Part shown: positions 47,201 through 64,000 of the stretch, piece by piece
Position numbering within the stretch: the stretch's first letter is position 1
How the letters are laid out: each line of letters begins with the position of its first letter
Source: Tubulanus polymorphus
Lineage: Eukaryota; Nemertea; Palaeonemertea; Tubulaniformes; Tubulanidae
Direction of reading: 5' to 3'
DNA length: 64,000 nt
Assembly (NCBI RefSeq): GCF_964204645.1
Contig: NC_134027.1
Span: forward strand, 2,592,485-2,656,484
Translations under genes and position numbers: made by a program
The notes under the pieces: generated by a model
Told to the model about the DNA's origin: nothing
Database searches by the model: none
The model's input: only the letters and a program-made list of their open reading frames with translations

Positions 47201-50200
47201 AATTCGTCTCTACCCTGGAAAAATTCATTCACGCGTTTAAGTTGTACACTGGCGATATTCATTTGATAATCTTGTATATAAATCATCAGTTGGTTGCTAT
47301 AGACAACGATATAAAGATAGTGTCCGATGACTAATCAACTGAATAAATATGAACTTTTAGAATAAATTATTTCGATCGTCGAAAGGAATGAGTATAATAG
47401 ACAAGAGTTAATCAGTATTTATGTGGCTGCACGTGGCGCCGCGGTTCTATCAGTGAAATTGATATTTCATATTTCGGTCGGATCTCTGTTAGACGCACCT
47501 ATGAAATTACGATTCCATATTCTTTGAAATATTGCGTTGCTCGAAATTTAATAGCGGCATGTGGCGACAAAGTTATCGATCAATTTATTCCATCCTTGCA
47601 GGAATTGGCGAATTGACTCCGCCAGCCTCATTTAAGACAAAAGTTTGTCGGTTTCTATGGCAGTACGCGTTTCCCTTTTTTTCCAAACTGAAAAAAACCC
47701 CAGCAGATAATCTTTTCATGCGACTGTTTTTCACACGAGATCTGGAAAAATAATCGAAATCCGTAACTAAATCTAATCTGAAATGATCAACAGCGCGATA
47801 CAAAACAATAACCCATCAGATTCACGGTTTGTTAGGTACCGCAGACGTTTCCGTGTATGTATTTATTTCGTGTTGTTCCAGTTGGTTGGAAGTAAACGTC
47901 TGGCTCATTTGATATCGTATTTTCTTGGCATTTCTTCTTGTCTCTTTTCGAATGTCGTCGCGTTGTAAAATGTCACGCATTCTGACACGACGCTCTCTGC
48001 GTGCATACGGTTAGAAATGCGATGCCGGGGCTACACGGGGTTAGATATGAATCTCTCACTGGCTCGTCCCGGATCGAAATTTAAAGACGTTTATTCCAAT
48101 CAATCGCAATGAGACCTAATACGATAATCCCGTGACGGTGCATCGAAACGGATAAATCTAACTCGGCTAAGATACTTACAAGACACCGTCTCTATATTGA
48201 CAATGAGTGTGCCATATACGCCAGGGAAAACAGGCGAAATTGATTTATCAGCCAGTCGACCGAATTGGTCCAAATATGATCCCCAAGAGTAGAGTAAATG
48301 CCGGATATGTGGTTATTTCTATTAGCGAGGAAGCGAGGTCCCACATGCGCTAACAGCCGTCAAATGGCCGTCTGACAATCACAGAACGACGGTCAATATG
48401 CCCCAGGACTCCGCATCTATATATCCATCGAGTATTTTGTTAGTTGGGCGTTTTTGTAATAGTCGGATACTCTCATATATTATGAATAGATATGAATATT
48501 CCTACTGAAGTTTCTCAGTATCCTTGTGGTGTACATTGCACGCAAAGATACTAACTACTACAAATGAAAATTCTGTATTTATAGAAATCGAATCATTTTT
48601 TACTTTTCCATTACATCGAGAGTGTGTTATCTAAAATGACAATCTTGAGAGCCTCAAATAATAGGAAAAACAAGTTCTCTTTGTGATGGCCGCATCAAGA
48701 TTCCGTGAAGCAATGTGATCGCAACTGATGCACTTTCCACGAGGATTTACGACAAAATGCATTTAGAAAGACAAAATCCGGTGTTTGATTACTTCGTCTG
48801 AATCTTATATCATTGTAAACCTAACAGAAGACCACAATCAATGACATCATGAATGCTGGAAGAATAAATGATTCGGATTCAGCTTGACCCTTCATCACAT
48901 TTTATTGTCGGCTGCTGTTGGTAAAGCATCGATTAAAAGGTTTCGCCGGTTTTTCATTAGAATCAAGTATACGGGTATACATCTAGGGCAGTGTACGTCT
49001 CCGTTCATTTTGCCCAATTAACACGTTGCTTCCTTTAAAGATGAAAATCAAAACTTTACACGTCAATCGGTTTTTTCGATCCGGCCAGGTCGCGCCATCA
49101 TCCGTTATCGAAAAATCAATGCTTAATGCTGAAATCTGATAGCAGTTTTTGAGGCTGCACTTTCATCGTTGATCGAAAAAAAGTTTACTCCGCGCTATTT
49201 TTATTACTAAATTGAGCCACGTTCCCGATATTGAAAACCTATATCTATCTACCCACGCTTCTGTCGCGATCTTGTCCTTTTATTACGTAGGCCTACGAGA
49301 TCTTCAACTGGTTGGCTCGATCAAACATGGTCCTCTTCTCGTCAAGATTCTACATTTTTGAGAGCGAGAGATATTGGAACAATATCGATAAACTAATAAA
49401 ACCATATCTCATTATTTAAGGCGAAAGGAAGTCGTAAATTTTAGTACCGGCGCAGTTTTCGATTTTTCATTCACGCACAGGAAATATTCACTTTATTTTC
49501 TAACCATTGATTCACACAAAATTGACAGATACATGCGCGTGCGCGTATATAGAAATACACATGTGATGGTATCTAGTTTGATGATCGATGTCGACCGATA
49601 AGTCTCGTCTTATTAAAGTTTTAATGGTTAAAGTATTGAACCGTTGTCGTCGTAAGTTTGATTATAGGTAAGGATATTCATCGTACAAGTATTAAACGAT
49701 AGTCGTTGGTGTTGGCTTCATATTACATTAATCGCGGATGAAGTTAAACCGCGATGATAATAATTATTGTCATATACACGTCGATTGTACACATTCTTCA
49801 ATTAGTAACGTAACCTCATATTCGCAATTGAGTTTCGCCACGACAACCTTGGCTGCCTAGGAGTCCTAATATCAAATGAAAGTCAATAATCATTGGCACC
49901 CCGACTGGAATAATTACTTTGATCGGTTTAATCGCCTGCAGTTATCCGCCTCTGATATAACTAGTACTGTTAGTATCGGAATTTAGTTTGTATGTCGAGT
50001 GTGGGTCGGATGACAGGGTCGGCAAATTTTCGCATATTTCTAGCCCGGGGTTATTGACTGGGTGAATTACTGAAGTGGTCTATACAACCGGGTCATATCA
50101 AATTTAGTCATCTTGAAACATCTGTGTACTGTGTTTATCATACGGCCAGTTGCACTCACAGCTTCTCTACTTCAGGGTACTGAAAGTCAATTACATAACT

Positions 50201-53200
50201 CGGTTGTCACATACCATTCAAATGTATTCGATAAAGAAGTTAATCCAATAGTGGAGACAGCCTCATGCATTCTACACAATAATTCTAACGGGAAATATGT
50301 ATGATCGATATACGATATTTGAGAATCTTCGAATTCTTTGATAATAATAATGATAGTTTGTTTTCTCAATAAATTACAACAGGTCATAAAGAGATATGCG
50401 GAATTATACAAAATATGTGACATTTTGATAAAACGTGGAGCAGATTATACACTTTGTGTATATGTTATGTAGAAAATGTATTTTCTATTTTCTAACGTTG
50501 AAAAATTTGAATTCCAGCGAAAAATTCGACGCGCATATCGATGCACTTTTTGAAACTGCGACTCGGGGATTTGTGGCGTATCTTCATCGATTTATACGCA
50601 ATTATATCATCTGTTCAAAGATAATCAATTGACCGCGCACTCACCGCTGCCGCTGCTGCTTCTGCTGTTATACATTTTCACCGGTTTTCAGGCGAACGTC
50701 GCGCGATTATTATTGACGAAAAAAAAACACTTATCCATCACGAGCGAACGTCAAAGTTTGCAAGAGATAGGATCCAGTCCGGCCTGAAGCTATTCACACG
50801 GTATACAGGTCGATGAGCCTGCTTCCATTTTGAAAAGAAAACCGAAATAAATTGACTGGAAATTCTGGTAATAAGAAATATCAACATAAGCTTGAGACTC
50901 GTCAAGCGAAATGGATAAACGTCTCAGGGGCATAGTTTTTATACGTAATGAACACAGTATCAGGCTGACAGTTCATTTTCGTGTCGGGACTATTCATCTT
51001 GAAAAAAGTTCATCGATAAAACAAACATCTATCAATCAATGTATCGATTGATGAAGTTTTGGACCCGTGAATACTTGTTTGCACCATCCAATCCTCCTAA
51101 GCTAAGCAGAAAACTACTAGGATATACCTACAATTCAAAACTTCGTCAGAATTTCGAAGATGGTTGTATTTTTTCAAAACAAACATATATTCTCTGAATA
51201 TGTAGAATAATGTATAGTATTAATGGAAACATGGAGTCTACGAGTGTTGAGATAATTGCTCGTAGATGGAGTGTAACCAACTGAGATGGTTATACCGTGG
51301 TAAGCGGTGACCTCCGCAATAAAACGCTGTCCTTAGAGAGACGATATGAATGGCTTCTATAATAGCCTTATCCATGACTGAGGTAGACTTAATAATTAAC
51401 GTAGTCAGACATCTATTTGAAGTATTTATCAGCCAGACTGATGCATAGAAATCTAACTTGGTAAACTAATCGTGATCCAATATACCGCCATGTCCGCCAT
51501 GGAGAGCAACCATCATTTTACAAAATGGATATCTTCTTATATGCAATTAACTGGGTAAATAAATACGGCTGGTTTGACGTTGGAACGGGTGGGTAATTGA
51601 TGGATGTTACGTTCAGAGGTGTTTCAGCCCAGTCAAGCGTGTAGAAATGCAGTTTCCGATGCGTCCAAGCATCCTCTCTCGCTTTCATCATTCAGATGGT
51701 CCGTTACAGCATATAGATCACACAGTATTATTGATTAAGTTATTTTACCCAAGTGGGGCTAGAACCGCGTGATCTTTTAGTGCTCTCTCGATGCCCGCGA
51801 ACCACCAAATGATCACATTTATGCTCGTATTTTTAATACGACTATTTAGGTAAAAAGTAGAAAAGCTCTATAAATATTCATGTAAACGTAAAATTAAAAA
51901 GCTTCCCCGTCGGTGATATAATTTATATGTAATATCAGTGCTGTCTTAGTCTCTTCTAAATGAGAAACTCATGCATATTTTACATGTATTTCTATGGCTG
52001 GTGTTTTATGTGAGACTGTCAATAGGTTGTTCCACTTGACGTGCGGTCGTCGGAATTATGTTTCAATTAAGAGACGATCGAGATGACTTACAGAAAACTA
52101 CCATTTGATGAACCCTAGAGCGCTACTAATCTTTTAAATGATTCCAGTTAATTTCCCTCGGCGAAATGTGACGGTGATGGTTGATATGTGTACCGAAGGT
52201 TTTCAGTAGGTAAAAGTCACTTAATTCACAGGAGGGTCTGTGGTGTTTTATACTCGGTTACGTTCGAATACTGTGTTTTTAGCACCCTTCATTTCCACTA
52301 CTATGGATTCACGCGAGCACTCTTTATTGCAATTCATAAAACGCATCAAATTGACAGTCATGTGAACTCATGCTTCTATTAGCAGCTTGCCTATTGACGG
52401 CCAATGTGACGTACTGTGACGTCAAGTGAATATACCAGTCTTTACTTGTTCATATAGGTCGCAGGTCGACATAAATCACCCGTTACATGTCTTGTGTGGG
52501 TAAAAATGCCTTGGCCGATCCCCGAGTCTTTGGTGCCTGCTTCCCGCAGCACCTAAAAAACCAAATCTGACCAATAAAGTAAACATCAGAAGACCCGATA
52601 AAGCGCTGTCGGCTAGGTTCGCGCTACCATAAAGTCAATTATGTTATCATCATGTTCTGGTGCCGTTGATTTGATCACGGATGGTCCTTATGCACTTGCC
52701 GAGCCTGTCATCTGAACGTGATCGTTGTTCGCTGCCCATATAGCCGCCCGGTAACTTGATTTATAGCGTCGGGTCATTTGTTTATGAACACCAAAATCAC
52801 CATTTGTCAGAAATTCAATTCCAGCAAAATCATAAATCAAGCTGTATATATGTATATAATTTATATATCATTTCGAGTTTCGTTTACTTTTCATATTTTG
52901 GTCGTCATTATTAAATCACGTGATTCAGTTCGGGCAACATTACGTAAATTGACGTCGCGACAGGAAAAAAGAACTTTTACTTTTTAATATCTGTAACATT
53001 TCTGGGTAAACGCGTGAACGCTTAGGATGTGGTTTTTAAAACTAAAACGAACCCGTTTTCTCCATTATCAGAGCATATCGACGTAATTACGAGATGAGGT
53101 GACTAATTCACAATTTTACTCTCGTTTACTCTTACAATATACACAGTTTCCATTAACTATCGCTAACTGTAATTCGACGGGGTAATGTTTTAAAAACGTT

Positions 53201-54997
53201 CGTCATCGAATACGCCGACACAGAATCTCTTTATTCATTTGTTAATTCTCGATATAACGTATTTCCTATGAATCATTCCCGTGCGACAGGGACCTAAACG
53301 ACAGTCGGTTAGTTCAACCTAGCACACATATTCTACACGTCCATTTCTGATGTGATATAGATATATCATACCGCGGAAAAAAACCGCTAGCCTCGGTCAT
53401 TATTTAAATATCGTAGAAGTCGGCCACCGTATAAGCGATATTTGCGCTGTCCATCATTCCGTTAACGGCTCAGCCATCTCATAATGGATACCGAATAATA
53501 ACATCATCTGTGGAATAAATACCATCAAAAATTTACCAACGATCTATAGTCCGTACGTCAGTCACTTCCAATAACGTCGTTGTTCGGACAGTGGCTCGAA
53601 TTAGTCAAATCATTTATTAGATGCTCTCGTTTGTGGCGGAAAGAAAACAATTTCCATCGATTTCAATTCGAGCAAAAACGAACGGGGTTTGACAGAGATG
53701 AACCTGAATTGTCAGCTTGGTTCATATTTCACGATCAATTATCGACACGATGTGGCACTCAACACCAATAGATTTTCGTAGCATTTATTTCCATGTCGAT
53801 AGTTGACCCTCGTTGGTGAACCACATATTTGTCAGGGTTTTTGCTTTTTTCTACATCTCGACGCAGTTTCTACATTCAGTAGGTCAGCAAGTAGATCGTA
53901 GTCGTCGCGAAACCCGACCCTGGATTTTGTCTACAATCAATTTGACGTCCTAGCAATTTTTAGATTTAGAAAAGAAAATCATTTCATTTTCATTTCATTA
54001 AACCAATGGAGAACATTTAATTTACATATCTAGTAATACATTTGTTGGTATACAGTATATGGTCCAAACATCTGCTTACTGTTTTTATAGATACAATGTG
54101 TGAATCGCTTCTTCGCTACAGAACATTCATTTTCTCTGTGACAAATGTCACCATCTCATAAATTGAAGTTTGCCGTAATCAAGCAATTGACCGATTTATC
54201 GAGGCATTCTTGTGTCAAATCGATTCTCACCCAATATCCAGTATTCGCATCTCTATTCTCATAAGTGCCTGTCTTTTAAGTTTAACACATAAAACGATGT
54301 TGTCAGATCATGAAAGCGATGACACTCGTTCCTGATAACATCAACGAAGCCTCCAAACAGTAATTTCCACTATCTGCAGTTCCGAGTCTTATTGCGGTGG
54401 TTTACACAATTAGTTAAGAACCGAAAAAATGTGAACAAATGTTAATTGACATCATATCTACAGCCAAAACGGACAGCCCTAAGATTTAGTTTCAAAATAC
54501 TGTCATTGAAAATACCTTTTAATGAAATAAACCGCACACAGTAATATGGAAATTCAATTAAAAAGCAGTTTACTTGTAAAATATAGAAATAAGTGACGCG
54601 CTGCAACAATGTACCTAGAAGTGGGTAGATTTTGACGTTTGTTCGATGTACAAGAGCTGTATTACACGTTCTTCATTATCTCCAATGGTTTAAATGATAA
54701 ACGAATAAGAGAGAGCAGACAATACTGTAGAGAATTGAAGCTTAAGTGCCGTAAAGATAGGACAAAAATAAAATCGAACGAACTCCATTTGCACTACGTG
54801 TATCAGATCGTTCTACCTCAGATATGTTTATCAAAAAAGGCGCGCATGAAATGACGAACCTTGGAATATTTTTGGACTATTTATGGGCACATGTGAATAG
54901 TCACGTAATAGTCAGGTCGTTTCAACTATATTGTGAGCAAAACGAATGAATCGCTAACTTGGAGTAAATAGTTGTCGCTTCCACAAATACCAAATTG

Positions 54998-55022
54998 CGA
55001 TATATATATATATATATATATA
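54998..55022. repeat. Short (TA)n microsatellite
   Basis: About twelve TA units. Confidence 0.9.
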
Positions 55023-56570
55023 AACTCAATCTGAGACAGTGTAACGCGATAAACAACACATTGGACGAAATAACATCAATAAACTGGCGCCGTTTTCTCA
55101 GTCTACATCATTCTGATTGCAAAATCGAACACAATATATTTCATTTTCTCGACAACGTTTATTTTGTCTTTGGGTCGTTTTCACAATTGACAGTTTTTGC
55201 GATATCCGCATGAAAATAACTAATACGTGAACATGACAATTTTATCTTTTTCGCGTGAATAAGAAAAGTCTCCGCTTGATAACAATTGGTCTCAGCGGGA
55301 TGTGCGTCTGTGACTTACATGAAAACTCGTCAAAATTAATGAGCTCAACTATAACTGACGACACTTACAGCTTTACTAGAAACAACTTATAATGTCACTG
55401 ATATATCATTTTAATCTTATCTGTCGGATAAGCTTTTATCTAGTTGCACGTTTTATTTAATTATCAATCTTTTCATAATTTGCATATTCAATATACATAT
55501 ATATTAAACCGTTCTAGTTCAAATCATAAGCACTCGGCCGAAATATGTCTGTATTCAATCATACTTCTAAGGCTAGCATTATATTTCATATAAAACCAAT
55601 TGGAAAAAATGGTTGCTGGAAAACGTGATAACAATAATTTATTTTTCATTTAACTTACATTCACATGGACAAAGATAACGGAGAAAAGATAAAATAGTTC
55701 AATAAAGATAGCAGTGAGAGCCTAAGGGCTGTACAGGTCATTGTGAATTTTACTGCGTTTAATATTGAGCTGTGGTTTAGAGTTAGCTTTCGTGGCTCAT
55801 TCTTTAAATATTCAAAAATTTATTCTACTCGTTCACGCCCGCTATGTAAGCAAACATGATATCAGAATTTATGATGGAAGAAATAGATTAAATACACAAC
55901 GAAAACAGGCAATCAATAGAAACAATATTGTCCCAGTTGGCTGAAAAGTCGAGGCAATTATTTAACACCAGCTTGCAGGTATTGCGGCAATAAACCGTTA
56001 TCTGCTGGAAGCTTGATTGCACGAATTTCAGTCAATTTATAACGCTTTAGTTGTTCCAATTAGAACAAGCCTGTGAAATCAGTTGACGGAAATTGGCTTT
56101 TTACCGGTTTGATTTTTGAGATTCTCTCGACACGGCTGGTGCGGCTATAGTTGTTCATCATAATGGGTTGCAATAGCTTTTCAATAGCGATCTTCATTAG
56201 ACGACTGAATGACGATCACTCGTCGTAAACCACGCGCATTATTGTTATATCATTCATGTCACTGTTCTCTGTAATACTGTCACTAGAAAAAACCGATGAA
56301 AAAAGTATTCTCACAAAACAATCGTAAACTTTCAGGTGATGTATGTCTTATTCGACAGAGAGTATCCGCGAGATACGCTGTCGTCGAATCCAGCAATTTA
56401 ATCAACAAATCATTTCCTTGTATCTATTTTTACCTTTAAAAACAAGATATGAATTCGTATCATGTTTTTTATTGTCTATTTATACCAAAAACAATACGCC
56501 CTATTCTTGACTGTCCATGTCGTAAGGGTTTGATCATTTTTTTCTCTTTCTATTTCAGTTTTGATCCATT

Positions 56571-61770
<5,200 letters not shown>

Positions 61771-63200
61771 CAGAAATCGGCCCATTAATTTTTGATATTG
61801 TAAATAATTCAGTTTGTTTGCGTTTCCCATAGAAAAATTATCGTTAATCTTAATAATAGATATGCGAAGCTATACGAATATGTTCTAGCTTCTAGTTCAT
61901 ATCCCTAATTCGTTTTTTTTGTTTCCTTGCTACGAGATGTGTTCAACCGGGTCCTGCAGCGATGTTTGCAGCGATATATAACATGATATGTGCTTAAGTC
62001 GTGTATCAAATCTCTCATTAATTGAAATTACAGATCACAAAAACTGTTAGAGTATATTTTATGAAATGGCTCGCTCGTTATGATGGCCGTGTATATAAAC
62101 TACAATATCTATATACACGATTTTTGTTAAGTTTTGTATAAAGCGTATTTAACAGAGTATCTGTGTGATATATATATGAATTGATGATATTGGAAATATC
62201 AGTGCCTACAGTATAAACTGAATATGTTTACGAATAAGTTATGTTTATCATTTTAAATAGTAATTCATTGAAACACTTTCGCCCTTTATTATTTCGTGAT
62301 TTAAGCAATTTGAATGCGTGAAAGTGTCACAACAGCAATAATCTTGCATTTCGATTACTCGAAATCCATCTGCGTTATTTCAGAATCAAATGAGTTGAGA
62401 AATTTGTATCATGTCGTTGCTTGTATGATATTTTTGTACCGTGCAATCCACGGATGAAGCTATTTGTGATAGAAGAATTCCAATCATTATTGTATGCATA
62501 TACCACAATCTCCTAGAATAATCAACATAGCCATCTGAATTTATACAGCTATCCTCAGATTCGCTGGTTGTTATTGGCGATTCAGTATGTATCTTTTCGG
62601 ATGACTTGTATTATATAGTTTAAGTAATTATAAATCGCATCCGAGATGGCGGCTAGATTTTGGTGCACGTTCAAATTATTTCAACCTTTGTTGTTCGGTG
62701 GCTGAATATTGTATTTTGTGCCAAACTATATGATCGTTAATGTGTTCCTAATGGGTGCTTCAGTCTCGGGGTGTTTTGAACATTAAAACAATCTTTCTTT
62801 TGCTTAACTAAATAAATAGAAAACTAATAGAAGCAATAATGTGAAATCAAATAACAGCTAAATAGAAATGATGATTTTGTAGTGGGATATATTGGATACA
62901 TATAGATATATATATATATGTTCATGTCATTGAGATATGAATAGTGCCACAGACGAGTACCATTTAACTATCCATTTTTTCATGTATTCGTCACATAAGT
63001 TGGAATATTCAGAAGTCGTTGAAAAAATTCGACGAAGATTGGAAATAGTTGAACACAAAAGTTAACGATGGCCTGATTGTTTCGTAATAAATGTAATTAT
63101 GATTATCCAAAAATGATGTAGTATAACTAGTGTAAATAAAATTCTTTTACAAAAAGAAAAATTACTTTTATCTTCTCATTCATGTTTTCGTCTCTGTGGT
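61771..63200 (+). other. Presumed 3' UTR and flank of the 12-Cys gene
   Basis: No coding signal. Candidate AATAAA signals lie near 62811 and 63134; the second is followed by A-rich sequence. The true 3' end is unknown. A short (TA)n occurs near 62905. Confidence 0.45.
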
Positions 63201-63264
63201 TATTGAGATCAGCAAGTATCCATTGAAATAAAAAAAAAGAGTTGAAAATGTGAGTATCGAATTA

Positions 63265-63341
63265 GCGGGTCGGTACCCGAAGGTATGTTCATGTGCTTTA
63301 GGCTCGCATGAACGTCTTACGTGAAGACTAACCCGACTCGC
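63265..63341. ncRNA. 77-nt cloverleaf-forming sequence (candidate structured RNA)
   Basis: The closing stem GCGGGTCGG (63265-63273) pairs with CCGACTCGC (63333-63341), 9 bp with one G-U. Arm 1 is TACC-CGAA-GGTA (63274-63285). Arm 2 is GTTCATGTG (63287-63295) with CGCATGAAC (63305-63313), 9 bp. Arm 3 is GTCTT-ACGTG-AAGAC (63314-63328). Nearly every base takes part in the four-way junction, giving about 27 bp. It is not a canonical tRNA: stem lengths are 9/4/9/5 and there is no B box. Alternatively it may be a transposon end; on the minus strand the closing hairpin CGGGT-ACCG-ACCCG is followed by CTAA-T, like a Helitron 3' end. Confidence 0.35.
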
Positions 63342-64000
63342 CATGGCTCACCCCGATAACAGTACTGTCATTCATAGTAGCTGATTGTTTTAACAGGAAA
63401 TGGTGCAATACCGCACAACGAGCGCGTCTTTCAAATTGATATAATTCAACTTGTTTTATACAGGTAGACGAATGTCGTAGACGAACTACATGTTGAAATA
63501 GTAATAGCTGAATATAGTTTATATACGAAATGTATTGTTATTGCAATCTTAGTTCTGCTTATATCATTTAATCCTTTATCATGATACATGCAAACTGGAT
63601 AACCTGTACTGCTATTCACGCCTGGTTGTACTTTGAAATGTATAGCTATATAAAGGGAAATGAAGTTTTAACTATAAGTTCGCCATGAGAAATAAGCGTT
63701 AATGCTGTTTGCTGTCGCCCGAGTTTTTTTTTATTGAACCTGGAATATTAGATAAGATACGAAGCACGTTATTCATCGAATCACAAAGATTATCTAGTCT
63801 TTAGATCGTTTACAGGATTATTACAATTGGAAAGACATTTCAACGACAATATACTTATCTATGTTTTTTTTTTTGTATCGAAAAACAAGTTGAAAGTGCG
63901 CCCTATATGAATAAGACCATCTATGTAATGCGAATATTTATTAGAAACGAATGTCAGACCTCACTTTCAAAGACTTGTGTCTGCGCTCACTATACCGCGA
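63342..64000. other. Right-edge stretch
   Basis: AT-rich, no gene recognised. Confidence 0.5.

Larger units (their letters stand above)
37661..56558. other. Long region with no recognised gene
   Basis: About 19 kb between CFAP54 and the next gene. Open frames are all short (at most about 100 codons), lack family signatures and do not join through splice sites into anything I can defend. Contents noted: a perfect 10-bp palindrome at 44268-44294 (GGTGTTAACT and complement), a TC-rich run near 39828, a short (TA)n at about 54999-55022, and scattered AT-rich sequence. 5' UTR exons and regulatory DNA of the 56571 gene may lie here, because its ATG exon is preceded by a splice acceptor. Lineage-specific coding exons or ncRNA cannot be excluded. 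Confidence 0.45.

Noticed and set aside
51740-51820. Possible tRNA-derived repeat (GGGGCTAGAACCGCG)
   Set aside because: Resembles a SINE-like tail, but no second promoter box or repeat copy found in the window.

Overview
The window is nuclear DNA from an animal. The genes are split by GT-AG introns, there is one eukaryotic tRNA-Ile(AAT) gene, and the proteins belong to metazoan families (USP10, ARPC4, CFAP54, NAPE-PLD, CMTM/MARVEL). AT-rich compact introns filled with short inverted-repeat elements suggest a marine invertebrate, perhaps a lophotrochozoan such as a mollusc. That placement is inference; nothing in the sequence fixes the species.

Layout from left to right. 1-2910 holds the 5' three coding exons of a minus-strand CMTM-like MARVEL membrane protein whose last exon is probably off the left edge. 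4752-6488 is a complete ARPC4 gene (Arp2/3 complex), minus strand, 5 coding exons, 168 aa; its first coding exon carries only the ATG. 6655-6728 is tRNA-Ile(AAT), plus strand. 9094-14228 is a complete USP10 gene, minus strand, 12 coding exons, about 929 aa, with catalytic Cys/His/Asp and the N-terminal FGDF motif. 15052-36985 is a giant plus-strand CFAP54 gene (about 65 coding exons, about 3,506 aa), head to head with USP10 across an 0.8 kb shared upstream region. An intronless NAPE-PLD gene (27389-28438, 349 aa) sits in one CFAP54 intron on the same strand. 36986-56558 is about 19.5 kb in which I find no convincing gene. 56571-61770 is a five-exon plus-strand gene for a secreted, probably GPI-anchored protein with twelve mature cysteines in four triads. 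I do not recognise it; it is the best candidate here for an undescribed protein. A 342 bp (TA)n tract lies in its last intron. At 63265-63341, near the right edge, is a 77-nt sequence able to fold into a four-way cloverleaf.

I assembled the gene models by hand from splice sites, reading-frame phase and remembered family signatures. For ARPC4, USP10, NAPE-PLD, CFAP54 and the GPI-type gene the exon lengths sum to whole codons. The genes do not form one pathway. They cover actin nucleation (ARPC4), deubiquitination and stress granules (USP10), motile-cilium central apparatus (CFAP54), N-acylethanolamine lipid synthesis (NAPE-PLD) and membrane traffic (CMTM). The introns and intergenic gaps carry several families of non-autonomous inverted-repeat elements, some present in two or three copies within the window.
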